A stretch of 64,000 nucleotides of DNA from Viscum album (Eukaryota > Streptophyta > Magnoliopsida > Santalales > Viscaceae). Numbering within the stretch: the first letter of the stretch is position 1; the number at the start of each line of letters is the position of its first letter. Positions 34,836 to 47,426 of the stretch are shown here, piece after piece. The DNA lies in NCBI GenBank assembly GCA_963277665.1, contig OY728143.1, forward strand, positions 541,310,394 through 541,374,393, read 5' to 3'. The position numbers and the translations under genes are program-made. A model generated the notes under the pieces. It did not search any database. It saw nothing but the letters and a program-made list of their open reading frames with translations, and was not told the origin of the DNA.

Positions 34836-35990
34836 ATGCCACCACGACATCAGTTACCAGTTGGGAAATAGGAGGATGTTAATAAGAACATTCCTCTGGT
34901 AGAAGAGCATGAAAATGCGGTGATCAATGAAGGTAGAGAAGACCAGTTCCATGAGAACATGTCTCGCCTTATGCAGATGATGGATTCGGACACAGGGCGG
35001 GTTGCACTGAGTATGTTTGAGCTGATGAGGGAGTTCCAGCTATAGCACCATCTGATCATCATCGGAGTGGGTGGGCCAGAGGCAGCAGAGTTCTGGTTAG
35101 AGTCTGTCCAGACAATACATCATCATCTGCAGAACCCTATAGAAAAGTGAACAATGTTGGCGGTTTATATGTTTCATGGCCAGGAAAGGCATTGGTGGGA
35201 CATTCAGGCCCAGAGCGAATAGGGTTAGGGGACGTCGTGGAAGGTTTTCCAAGGAATGTTTCTAGAGAATTTCTCCCCAGATTCTTTGAGGTAGGAGAAG
35301 GCTGCAGAGTTTACGAGCCTGACTCTGGGATTGCTATCGGTGATGGACTATGCTAGTCGCTTCACTGATTTGCAATGTTTTGTACCCGTGTTAGTAGGGG
35401 ATGAGGCCACAGTTGCAAGGAGTTTCTAGGATGGGTTGAGACATGATATTAGGTCTCAAGTAAATATCTTCCACTTGAAGAGGTTTTCAGAGGTTATGGA
35501 TCATGCACTCATCTTTTAAGGTAACTTAAAAGGGAGCTTCGGTTGGTGGGCTTTTCATGCCATCTGGGCGGACATGTGGTGCATCTATCGATGGTCGGAA
35601 GTTCCATTTGGAATGTTTATAGCAAGGTGGTCAGATGAGAGGGTCGAACTCTCAGAGTTGGAACCAGGTGTTCTGTTATCATTGTTGTAGGCCAGGGCAT
35701 ATGCATGGTCAGTATCATTGACCTCCAGTTGAGAACTATTCGTGGGGTAGGATGGGACATCTTTAGAGGTTCTGCAAGAACCCTCGGAATACGGGTGAGC
35801 AAGATGATGAAAAGATGGTACCCGGTATGGTAAGGGGATCAGTTTCCCCATATCAGGCATGAATTTGGAGCTCCAAAGGCCGTAATGGTAGGGGTGCTAG
35901 ATGTGGAACTCCAGGGGAAGATCACTCACACCAGCAAGGCAGTGTGGCATAGGGTGTTCAGGGTGGAGCCTAAAGTAAAGGGGCAGGTAA
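34836..35990 (+). pseudogene. Decayed gag of B1
   Basis: The likely start at 34836 reads MPPRHQLPVGK then a stop. Gag features follow out of frame. These are an acidic N-terminal part and a capsid-like region around 35050-35560. One zinc knuckle near 35667-35711 (CYHCCRPGHMHGQY) has its last Cys replaced by Tyr. Many stops and frameshifts are present. It resembles family A and C gag only in general layout. Confidence 0.75.
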
Positions 35991-38900
35991 GCTTCAGGCA
36001 GTTCATTTTTCACCTAGTGATGGTGAGGCCGGGCCGTCATCTATTCGAGGTACGATCCTTGTAGCTTCTACGTTTTCTAGTGCATTGTTTGACACTGGTG
36101 ACACCCACTATTTTGTTTCTTCTCAACATGTGGTAGTGCTGGGTTTACCTTTGGAGGGGGTGTGTGGGGTTATTTCAATTGAAACCTCATTGGGAGTGCG
36201 GGATGAGGATATCATGCAGTGAAAGGGATGTGCCATGGAAGTTCGTGGGTATCATTTTCAATGGGACTTTTTCATTATAGAGATGTCAGTGTTTGACATA
36301 ATCTTGGGAAGGGATTTGTTGGCATTGTATCAGGCGCATATAGACTGTTATCATCGTAGGGTATCGTTCAGATCGCTTGAGGGTGACCATTATGTTCACC
36401 GTGGTGAATGGGATGTTCGAGCAGGGCGTGCGAGGGCATTGTTTTCAACAGATGAGTGGTCTCACAGCTCAAGGGGAATGTATAATGCTTGATGATGATG
36501 AGGGAGGGTAACAATCTAATTTTTCACTTATGGTGGATCGGTTTCAGGATGTTTTTCTTGAGTATTTCACGGGGTTACCACCCGAGAGGGATGTCGAGCT
36601 CACGATCGTGTTTCTACTAGGAGAAGATCAAGTTTCTAATCCACCATACCGAATGGAACCAGAGGAACTCCAGTAACTGAAGGTTCAGCTTGAGGAGTTG
36701 GATCATAAGGGTTTTATCGATCTTAGTACGTCTCCATGGGGATCTCCCTTGCGTTTTTCAAAGAAGGATGATCGGTCGTTGAGGCTATGTGTTGACTATA
36801 GAATGTTGAATCTGAGGATGGTAAAAAATAGGTACCATATTCCTAGAATTGATGACCCTTTTGATCATTTGAGGGGTGCATCATTGTTTTTTAAGATTGA
36901 TCTGAGTTCAGGTTATCACCAGATGAGGGTGACGTCTTCTGACGTACCGTATATAGCTTTTCGGAGTCGGAATGGATTGTTTGAGTTTGTGGTAATGCCT
37001 TTCGTCTTGACCAATTCATCAGCGGTGTTTTTGGATTTGATGAACTGAATCAATCATCTCTATCTAGATTAGTTTGTGATTTTCTTCATTGATGATAACT
37101 TAATGTACTCGATAACTCATGACGATCATTCCCAACATCTTGAAATAGTATTTTGTACGCTAAGAGAGAATTGAATACACTCCAAGCTATCAAATTTTCA
37201 ATTCTAGATAGGTGAGGTTCATTTTCATTGGCACATCATCTTAGGGGAAGGTGTGTCAGTGGTTCTAGAGAAAGTGCATGCAATTTTATCATAGGAGCAG
37301 CACAAGAGTGTTTTTGAAGTTCTTAGTTTTCTGTATTTTTTCGGTATTACGGAAGGTTCATTCATGATTTCTATCGCTTGGTACCACCACTCTCTTTCTT
37401 GATGAAGAAAGGAATCAGGTTCAAGTGGTCTGTGTCTTCTGAGAAAACCTTCCATGTGTTGAATAAATGGTTGACGACCGCACTTATCTTGATCATAGCT
37501 GAGCTAGGTAAGATGTACATTGTGTTTTTTGATGTGTCCGGAGTCGGACATGTGGCTGTGTTGATGCAGGATGAGAAGGTTGTGACTTATGGGTCAAGTC
37601 AGTTGAGACCCCATGAGCGGAACTATCCCAACGATGACCTTGAGTTGGCTAGAGTGGTGTATGCCTTGAAGTGCTGGAGGTTGTATCTGTTGGGATAATG
37701 GTTTAATGGGTTTGATAACTATAAGAGATTAAATTACAACTTCTCACAATGGGATATGAACAATCAGAAGCGAATATGGGTGGAATATCTCCAGTATTTT
37801 GACTTTGAGTGGGTGTACACACCGGGAATGGGAAGTAGTTTAAATGATTCTCTGAGAAAGAAGGATCAGAATTAGGTTTTTCAAGAGTCCATCACTCACT
37901 GGAAGGTGATGGATTTGTTTGTAGAGATGCACCATGTGGTGCAGGAGGATAGTGGTCAGGTCACTCATGCTTCAGTAACGATGGATTCGACTCTTTTGAG
38001 TTGGGTTAAGGAAGGAACCATGATGATCTTTAGTTTTTGATCATGAAGGAAAAACTTAATGGTTTGAGCTACCTCTTGGTAGGTCCATCAACATGGATTT
38101 TTTCATTCGTGTACATGATCACGTGGTTGTGCCAATGTGTATGCGGGAAGTGTTGATGTGTTAGTTCCATGCATAATGAATGAAGTGAATCCTGGTTTCA
38201 CCAAGGTGTACCGTGATCTCCGAAGGCATTTTTGGTGGCCTGGAATGAATAAGGATGTTGCGGGATGTATGGCACGGTGCCTTACCTGTCAACAGGTGAA
38301 GGATGAGCATCAATGCCCAGGTGGTTTGTTTCATAAATTTCCCATTCCATAATGGAATTGGGATGATGTAACAAGGGATTTTGTTGTGGGTCTTCCTAGG
38401 ATGTTGCAGATGAATGATGAAATCTGGGTGGTTGTGGATCAGTTAACGAATGTGTATCATTTATTACCGATTCAAGAGACCTTTACAGTCGACCAGTTGG
38501 GTGAGCTTTTTGTTCGGGAAATATTGCAGATGCATGATGTTCCGCAGACCATAGTTTCGATCATTGATCCAAGTTTAACGTCACATTTCTGGATAGGGAT
38601 GCAAAAGTCCCTTGGAACGCATGTGTTTTTGAGTATGGAATTCCACCCACAAATAGATGGGCAGTTGGAGCGTACGATCCAAGTGTTGGAAGACATGTTA
38701 AGAGCATATGTCTTTGACTTTGGTGGTTCTTGGTAGAGGCACCAATTTTTAATTGAATTTTCCTACAACAATAGTTTTCAGGCTACAATTCAGATTGAAC
38801 CGTTGGAGGCACTCTATGGGAGGCCATTTAGTTCTATGTTGTGTTAGCTAAAGGCTGGTGAATTTGTGTTGTTGGGGCCAAGTCTCATGCAGGAGACTTC

Positions 38901-39425
38901 AGAGAGAGTTAAGTTGATCAGAAGCATATGACTATGGCTCAGAGTAGGTAGAAGGCACATGCTAATTGAAGGCATAGGCCTCTTGAGTTTTTTATGGGTT
39001 CTAAAGTGTTCATTTGGGTGTCGTCAAGGTTGGGTCACCATCAGATTCAAAAATAGGTTAAGTAGGCTCCCATGTATGTGGGACCATTTGAGATTGTGGA
39101 GAGGATTGGACCAATGGTTTACCGATTGTCTCTTCCACAGCAGTGTGGTGGGATTCATTATGTGTTTCATGTGTCGCAGCTTCAATGATATGACCCTAAC
39201 ACATATCAAGTGGCTGACATAGAGGATGTGAAGAGTGAGCCTAATGCGTCCTTTGAGGAGAATCTGGTTCGTGTGGTGGATCATAGTAAAAATGATTTGT
39301 GAGGAATGGTTGTTCCATTAGTGCGAGTACTATGGCAGTATGGGAAAGTTCAAGAAGAAACTTGGGAGCGGGAATCAGATATGCAGGCTCAATGGATCGA
39401 ACACTTTTCATCGGTGGATGAATGA
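35991..39425 (+). pseudogene. Decayed pol of B1 with chromodomain tail
   Basis: Protease at about 36060-36330 keeps its DTG (36091-36099, within ALFDTGDTHYFVSS) and a later ILGRDLL. Reverse transcriptase at 36698-37110 has [23 protein letters not shown] and [11 protein letters not shown]. Its catalytic box reads FIDDNLMYS near 37085-37115, with Asn after the Asp pair. RNase H lies at about 37500-37860 (FFDVSG, LRPHERNYPNDDLELA). The integrase zinc region at 38180-38310 has ARCLTCQQVKDEH. The integrase core at 38386-38736 has EFHPQIDGQLERT. GPY/F at about 39075-39180 reads YVGPFEIVERIG. A chromodomain at about 39310-39425 has VPLVRVLWQYG and EETWERESDMQ, ending at a stop at 39423-39425. Scattered stops and frameshifts make it non-functional. 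Confidence 0.88.
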
Positions 39426-39458
39426 GGCTTAGAAACTCAGCTCGATGAAGAGACGTTA

Positions 39459-39472
39459 TAAGGTGGGGAGAT
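39459..39472 (+). other. Polypurine tract of B1
   Basis: aaggtggggagat, purine-rich, lies immediately before the 3' LTR start at 39473 and 34 bp after the pol stop. Confidence 0.8.
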
Positions 39473-41666
39473 TGTATGATCCTGGTTTTGGGATGGGTGT
39501 GTTTTCATTATGTTTTGGTTGAATCCCTTCATTCGGGCTTAAAGGGATGTCTTCTGAATGTATGAAAGGTCTTTGGGTGTTTCAGGGTCTCGAGGCATGA
39601 AAGAAAGGAATGTTGTGCAAGACAAGCCAGGGTGCATGAACTACACATGACAAGAGAAAACCATGCGGCCTGCCTAGGTAAAATGTGCAACCCTCCTCCT
39701 CCAGATAGTAGCATGTGCATGGTTTGTCAAACCGTGTGGCCAAACCGTGCGGCATCATAAAGTTTGGATAAATTAAGAAATTTCCACAATGGGATTTTAA
39801 GAACACACTACAGATTTCCTCTCCATTCATCCCCCTTCACCCTAGGGATGAACCAAATCTCCCAAGAGCTCCAAGAGGACAATCTCCCTCGTTTCTAAGG
39901 CATTTTTGGTGCCTTTGGATGTAGATCGAAGCTATGGGTAAGAATAATCCCATCCTTGCTTCTATTTTTGGTTTAGGGTTTGTATCTTCTCTCCCTCTTG
40001 ATTTGATGCTCTAAAACCAAATCATTTGGGGAAGTTCTAGGTGGAAGCTCCAATGGATGGTCAGATTGAAGTCTAAGGACTCGATTGAGTGTTTGTTCAA
40101 CCACGATTTTTTGGTAGCTGGTCTACAAACGTTGTCCCATAGTTTTATGGTGGATTTATGCATGTCTGTCATTGCCCATGGTGTCCTTTTGATGAGCATT
40201 GATCAACCTAGATGTGGTTGGTACAAAGGGTACTTAAAAACGATAAATGGGAACCCTCACGATCCCCATGGGATGAGTTGAGTATGAGTTGACCAAATTG
40301 GGGCCATCCATGGGATGTGCTGGGTTTTCCAAGGCTTATGAATTGTTCATAAACAAGGGACATTGTTGTAATAAATGGTAGGGCCCTGGACGAAAATGTT
40401 GGCATGATTGGATGAACATGGAATAGATGTTAGGTGATGCACCTAGACTTGGAAAAACCTAAGGGTTATTTGGAATGGATTGAATGGTTGATTCCTGAAA
40501 ATGATTAACGAGTTAAATGGGACAATGTGTAAACTAATTAAAGACCATTACGGGATATGTTATGGGTTTAGTGTTGAATTCATAGTGAGAGAAGCATAAC
40601 ACATGTGAATTGTGTGAATGGTTAAATAATTAGAAATGGTAATGTGTTAATGGGTTAATGCATAATGGGAATTCCCGTGTGGTTTTTTGTGAATGGTGTT
40701 TATAAAAGGACAATAGTATGGTGTGTTGATGGTTACTTATATATAATATCATGTTCACAAGGCTTGGTAGAGTGGGGTATGACTTGAGGATCTCCGCCCA
40801 TGGGCCGAGTGAAGACTGATTGTCAGAACTCCACCAGAAATGCACGTGTTTGGAATAAAGATTGAGGATCTATTCTCATAATGGTTGCATCCACCTAGAC
40901 TAAGGCTTTGAGGTGAGGATATGGTTGCTATGTGGGGGTTAGTACTAGTGAGATAGGATAACTAAGTGTTTACCCTCTTGAATGTGATCATTGTCCTTAG
41001 ACCCATGTAACATATTGTATGTGATTATCCCATGGAAATGTGATGATAATTGGTGTGAAATGAATGGTAATGGAAGTGGAAATGGATTAGTCTCTGAATT
41101 GGATAATAGAACCTTAAATTATTCCTTGGAAATTATGATTCATATTAATTTTGCATGCACTTCCAGTTCATACTGTATATTTTGTAGACACCGTTGGTGG
41201 TTGCCTACTTAGTTGTACTCACACCCTACTCAGCCCGCCATTGGGTACACGAGCAGACTTCATGTTTGCATGTCAGGTTAAGGACAAGGGTCCTTTCTAG
41301 ATAGTTGAGTGGATATGGGTAGCACTTGGTGGAGGATTCAGACTTGGAGTCAGGTCCATTTTGGGGAATTTGGTCATTGTCTTTATTTTGGGCTTTGGTT
41401 CACTTTTTCACTTGTAGTAGGACATGTCATATTTATTATTGGAAATTATTGTTATACATGTTATTTGTTTATTGATTATTGTTTCTTCTATTTTTTATTT
41501 ATGTTATTGATTACTCTGATAAAAATGGTGTATTGTTTCCCCACTTAAACACAAAGACCCCCACTGCTAGTCGGTAACCTTTGGCGTACGTGGAGGCACT
41601 CTTAAGGTTACGTAACTATCCAGCTCAGAGCACCAGTTTAGTGGCTTCCGTGTCAGAGACGTTATA
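39473..41666 (+). mobile_element. 3' LTR of B1
   Basis: It starts tgtatgatcc at 39473 and ends gttata at 41666, 2,194 bp. It is the uninterrupted copy used to recognise the split 5' LTR. Its palindrome-rich block at about 39625-39755 matches the one in the 5' LTR. The short open frames in it (for example 40057-40281 and 41309-41548) have no recognisable product. Confidence 0.92.
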
Positions 41667-43263
41667 GTTAATATGTCACATTAACCTTGAAAATAATTTT
41701 AATTCATCTGAAGAATAAATATACATTTATTTGGGCATTTATAATATCATTTATTTTAATATTTCATTAATAAGTTAATTTCGGCATCATCATTTTGTCG
41801 TAAATAAATTAAATTATTTAATGAATAAAAATTATAAATAAAATACCATTATGTAAGAAATCTTATTATCTGTCTAATTAATATTTATAGTCAAATTTAT
41901 ATTGAGTTTAACCCTAAATTAAAAATGGTTTAGTTATTAAACACTGAATTTAACTCTTCTTTATATAAAATAATAAATAATTTCTTAATCTAACCCAATT
42001 GGACCAAAAAATTCATATTTTTTTCCTAAGTAAATTTTTTTTCGAATCCCACTTATCCAATAGAATTAGGAAATTTGTTAAGGAAATTATAATATCATAT
42101 CTACCCTTAATTACCCTATTTACATTTAACCGTGTCAAATAATAGTCAAAAGATACTATTCAGCAAAAATTATTTTAATCTTCTTGAACAAAATTTTACT
42201 TACTGATTTCAATAGTGTCTCTCGAATTTTTGAAATTTAGCATACAGAAGTGGTGAAATTCACTTTTATGAAAAAAAATTAAATGCATTTAACTGGTGGG
42301 TATAAAAACGTAAAAATGTTCAATAAAATACATTATATCTAATTTTATTATAAAATTACATTAATGAATTACATTGAACATATATAGGTATCATATATCT
42401 ATTTTGACTAAAAATAAATTTAAATAAAATAAATAATTATTTAAATAATATGCCAGTTTTAAATAATAATGTAGTGTTTCCACTATTCATAAAAAATTTC
42501 ATGTATTTAGAAAAAAACCAATATTTAAACCAAAAAATATTTTGTTATTCAGAATTAAAAAATAACGACAATTTTAATTAATTAAATACATAGAAGTTAC
42601 ATTTATAAAATTAATATTAATTGTTGTTGTGAAAAAAAGAGGGTTTTTAAAAAACGTAAATACTATCAAAATATTGACATGTGATTATGTCAAATTCAAA
42701 TGTGAAATTATATATAATGAGATAAATTGTTTTAAATGATAAAAATATAATGTAATTATACTTCAAAACCATTCAAATTCATAATTTAACATTATATATT
42801 ATATGATTAAAAAAGTAGTTTTCAATTAAATCATAACATTTTTCACTATTCATCAAAATATGACAGTTATTAGAAAAATACAAAAAATTTGTCGAAATTA
42901 AATGTTTTTGTACTTCCTATTAATAATAATTTAATTTCATTAAATTGAATATATTAAAGTTTAAATTGTTGGTTTTAAAAAGCATTCTCCATTTAATGAT
43001 AGTAAAATTGAATTTTTTTAATAATAATTCTTTTATTTGAAAAATTGAATTTGTTCTTATATTACATCAACACAACAAATATTATGGATTCTAAAATTAT
43101 ATAGAGTAATTAAGAATTAAAATTTTAGTTATTATAATTCATAAATTTTTTTTGAATGGCTATTTCAGTATATTGTGATGCGCTAAATCTCGGTGTTGTG
43201 TGTAGAGCAAGATATGAAATTACTTTTATGAGAAAACAGTCTATAAAATCATGGGTTGTTACA
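41667..43263 (-). mobile_element. LTR of A4, right segment
   Basis: It continues the family A LTR interrupted at 22179, colinear with A1 from about 7950 to 8955 and with the long-form A3 LTR. Landmarks are 'ttataaataaaataccatta' near 41835 and 'aaaaatggttt' near 41925. It ends gggttgttaca at 43263. No polypurine tract follows; instead there is family B sequence, so this end faces the insertion site. A4 is therefore a 5' LTR (or solo LTR) inserted in B2. Confidence 0.85.
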
Positions 43264-44115
43264 CAAAGTGTCCCATTACATGAGATTCATAGTGATAGAT
43301 ATTTTCACTCATTACTAATCTTCATATTCCTCAGGTGGCACTATTTTTTCCATAGGATCCGCTACTGGTAGAATATTAAAATCCATATCCTCTTGTCATC
43401 CACTCAACTTTCATCACTGTGGAGGAATATATATACAATGTAAAACAAAAATTTATTACCCATAAAAAACATTAATGTAATAATATAAGAGTCAAACCAT
43501 ATCAGGCATCAATTTTTTTCCCAAAATATCACTTTGTCATCCAAACCAAGGCACTAACACTTCCCTTTACCATCCTACACATAGGTCTTGGTTATCAAAG
43601 GGTGTTCTCATTATCATTATTCAAATTTCAATAGATAGCCATTTATTCTAATATTACATCATTTTAACATTTTACCTTTATTTATTGGAGCACTTTTCAT
43701 TTTTGTATCTTAATAAATTAATATCAATTCTTGTTCATCAAATACACAAAATTTTCATTCTCGTGTATGACTAGAATGATGCATGTCACAAAATAATCAT
43801 AAGATACTAGAATCACCCATGGAATCACAAATATCTTGAAATACAAGGCTATGAGTTAATCATAAAAAATATATATAAACAATAATGTTATCACACAACA
43901 AGTGCATCATTGAAGGACAAATAATATTCAATTGTAGAAATGAAACACAATACCGATAATCCACCGCTAGATACATTAATTTTCCACCATACATGGGCTT
44001 GAAACTCCCATGTACATGATCATTAATAAGGCCCAAATCATAATAGTCTCATCTATACATATACCAAATAGTAATACAAATGAAAAATAAAATAAAACCC
44101 CTTTTGATAACACAT
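43264..44115 (-). pseudogene. B2 gag start and leader, with eroded primer-binding site
   Basis: On the minus strand this matches the B1 region from the LTR end to early gag (34137-34920), at low identity. The B1 gag start corresponds to about 43428. The stretch to its left aligns loosely with B1 gag codons around 34860-34960. The site next to the LTR (44102-44115, ttttgataacaca) is a weakened complement of the initiator tRNA-Met site. The homology ends at 43264 where A4 is inserted. No reading frame survives. Confidence 0.55.
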
Positions 44116-46250
44116 TGAAATAGTTGGACACAAGTGATATGCACTAGTTCCCATACCTAGTCAGTCACATAACCTCAAGAACGCCTCCATGTATTCCAGA
44201 GGATCCTCATTAGTAGTGAATGTATAATAATTCAGTCATGGGATGACTATACACTATTTTATTATAAAAATATATATTCATAAATAATAAACTATACTGA
44301 ATGCATATATAATCATAAAAACACCAATATCTCAGGACAATACAAGAAAGAAATACATTATCCAACTAAAGAAGAAATCATGCCATGCTAATGTTAGTGT
44401 CAAGTGTCAAAAATGAAAACTAAAAATAATGATGCTAAGGAAATCTATGTGAGTCTCAAACCACATTTTATTCCCTCATCCAAGATCCTTCCCCAAATCA
44501 CAATCAACCCCTTGTCCTCTACACTAATCAAGTCCCGCAATAATAATGTCTATTCTGGTAGCGATCCTGTTACCCATGTATGGTGTGAGTACGACTCAGT
44601 AGGCCACCACCTATGGTGTCTATAAAATTATTGAAACCTATATTGTATTATTTTTTATAATGAAAAAAATATAATCTAAAATAAATATATTATCACATTA
44701 TTAAATATTCTCTATTCAACCACAATATAGAATGTGCATGTTACCAATAGCAACACTTGGTCGAATGTATATGTTACCATTCTCCATTTTACATCATATC
44801 ATTCAATGATCATGTTACCATTAATAATACATATTTTATTTCCCTTGTAACCATTAAACATTTAATTACACATCGTTTAATGAACATGTTACCATTTCTA
44901 GTACTTGGCTAAAAGTCAATGTTACAATACACTATTTAAATAAATATATTTAAATTAGTGTGTTACCATTAAAAATACATAACTGAACTTCCATGTTACC
45001 ATTCACCATTTTAAAACACATTATTGAATGATCATGTTACCATACTTAATACTTGGCCAAATTTCAACGTTTCCTTTCAAAATTTAGTAACACATAATAA
45101 AAAATAGAATAATATTACACTAATAAAAAATTCCATTAATTAAATTATCAATTAAATAATCATACACAAAATATTAACATATAATAATTAATATACCATT
45201 AATTTTCTCAAATAATAACTTCAATATCTCATACATAATCAAACATTAATTAACTCAAATCAAATATCTTAATATCTCATATTTAATTCCCCAATTAATT
45301 ATCCCAAGCCAATTTTCTCAATATCTCATAATTAAACCTACAAATAATTGTCAAAATCAATAATCCCATTATATCATAACTAAATTAATAATTAGTTTTC
45401 TAAAATTATATCCCCTTCATCCCGTAATTAATTCTATATTTAATCATCAATTTCAATAATAATCCAATGAATCAACTGGCCACATCAACTAACCAAATGT
45501 AAGAAATAGAATTGCTAAAGAATGTTATAAATCCAAACACCTGCATACATGAATCAAAATCATTACTATGGGAATTTAATACTATACCACGTACATCAAT
45601 TTGATGATGAATACTAACAGTAGAAATCCTTGAAAATTGAGTAGAATAATGATATATATCTAGATCCGAATCTCAAAACACTAATTTTGGAAGAAAGAAA
45701 ATTATGATATCTAAAATTTATTTCTAGATTTATAATCATAGAGAAATATCCCAAAAATACTATATATCTTTCATGTATAGTGTATTACATCAAAGAAAGA
45801 ATATTGATCGAATAATAGAATTGCGAGGGTTAAAGCGATATAGGATTCACTATCCAAGAAGGGAGTTGATTGTCGATCTAGGAATCAATTTACAAAGAAG
45901 AAGTTGTCAAATGGGCTTGAAATTCATTTGTAGGACTTCCTAATCATGAAATAATTCCTATGATTGAATTAGTGTATAAATATGGGTGTTTCGAGGGCAC
46001 AAAAAAAAATTTAATTATTTTTCAAGATTAATTAAATCTCATCCATCGTTTTCTAGTCAATGGATGACTTTTGACCAAAACATGCTCCAACCAGGACAAT
46101 ACCCACATTCCAGGGCCAAAATATTTTATATGATGGGGATCAAAGTTTACAATAACTATTATCAATCCATTGATATCTATTTTTCATACGATTTCTAGAA
46201 AATTCCACCTAAACACACTACATGTTATAAATCAAACCAAAGGTACTAAA
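44116..46250 (-). mobile_element. Diverged LTR of B2 (right border uncertain)
   Basis: This is the minus-strand version of the B1 LTR. 44116-44215 matches the last 90 bp of the B1 LTR, including 'cacataacctcaagaacgcc'. 44560-44630 matches the part reading 'gtgtgagtac...agtaggc...caccacc...ggtgtct'. Weaker likeness continues to about 46000. The expected length of 2.2 kb puts the end near 46250, but I cannot see the terminus. A 74-bp tandem array lies within it. Confidence 0.6.
44737..45106. repeat. 74-bp tandem repeat, five copies
   Basis: Units start at 44737, 44811, 44885, 44959 and 45033, exactly 74 bp apart, each opening with 'catgttacca' or a close variant. A second 'tgttaccatt' lies about 34 bp into most units, so the unit may itself be a doubled ~37-bp motif. 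The units are diverged but stay in register. Related 'ttaccatt' sequence occurs singly in the B1 LTR near 40630-40655 on the opposite strand. Confidence 0.8.
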
Positions 46251-47400
46251 TTATTGATAAAACTGTACATGATAACAAACCTATGTAAGCTCTATTAAAG
46301 TGTGGAATCAAATTATTTTCCACATTAAATATTCTAAAGTATTTTTAATAATTCCCTTATACACCTCTATGATTATTTCCAAAAGAAATTATTAAGATAA
46401 TATTTTAGATTTTAATGTGTTTTTTTTATCATGGGGAGTATACTTTCCATAAGAAATGTGTAATGTGAGCTTCCATATTCATTTTCCTTAAAATATTACA
46501 ACATTTTATATTTCATATGATTTTATGGGGATATTATTCAAGGATTATTTTAATATTCACTCACTGTATTGTTTAATTTATAGATGAAAAAATGTTTTAG
46601 AAATACCTTTTTCCATCCATGGGATATACCAGGAAAAAATAATTTTGAATCCCACCAATTTTTTGATGTGATGTGATGAAATGTTTAAGTTAATATTAAC
46701 ATTCTTTTTTACACAGTTAATTATATAAAAAAATTATGAATTAATTTCTTCTATAGTTTTTTTCTCTCATGGATCATGTAATTTGATTACATTATTATTA
46801 ATAGCATATTTACATACATGATTTTTTCCATGAAAAATGTTTATAATCAATGATATGAAAGTTATGGTTTTTCAATAGGTGTTCTCATGATCCCATTGAG
46901 TTATGCTCATATTATGTAAATATATAACTTTTTTCCCATACTGAGAATATTTTTTCACCATTTATATATTTCCTTACTGCTGGATATGATGTACAATACT
47001 ATATATGAAATGTTTTTGAAGGGTTCCAATAATGAATAACCTAATGAAATATGATGAATTTCAATTATGAACATGTTTTCATGAATCAGTGTATCCATGG
47101 TGAGTAGATCTAAAAATTATGGGGATGATCATTTAATATATGTAAAAAATATTCTTGTATTAAGACTTATCAATTATATTTGAGAATTTTGCGTCTTTTA
47201 ATAATGATATGTATAGAAATATAAACCAAGCAGTAAATATCATTATATTCTTGGTATTTTGTACTTTGTAGGATGATACTATTCCTATTTCTTCTTATTA
47301 TAAATTTTTATATCACTATATATGATATTAATTTTATTATTATAATTTATTTCTAATTATATAGAGATTTTGTAGTGAAGAACTCTAGTGTTGTGGAAAG

Positions 47401-47426
47401 AGGTTTGGTATGATCATACCAAACCT
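47401..47426. repeat. 26-bp perfect palindrome
   Basis: The arms are aggtttggtatga and its exact reverse complement with no spacer; bases outside (g at 47400, a at 47427) do not pair. No neighbouring gene or transposon end explains it. Confidence 0.9.

Larger units (their letters stand above)
22180..41666 (+). mobile_element. Element B1 (Ty3/gypsy chromovirus), interrupted by A3
   Basis: B1 is complete in outline: 5' LTR (22180-23067 plus 32822-34136), leader, gag, pol with chromodomain, polypurine tract, 3' LTR (39473-41666). The two LTRs are 2203 and 2194 bp once A3 is removed. The flanks are actaa (22175-22179) and gttaa (41667-41671), which could be a target duplication altered by two transitions. 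LTR divergence is visibly higher than for A3, consistent with A3 having inserted later. Confidence 0.9.

Noticed and set aside
44737..45106. CRISPR-like array
   Set aside because: Units are contiguous diverged tandem repeats without unique spacers, in a plant genome.
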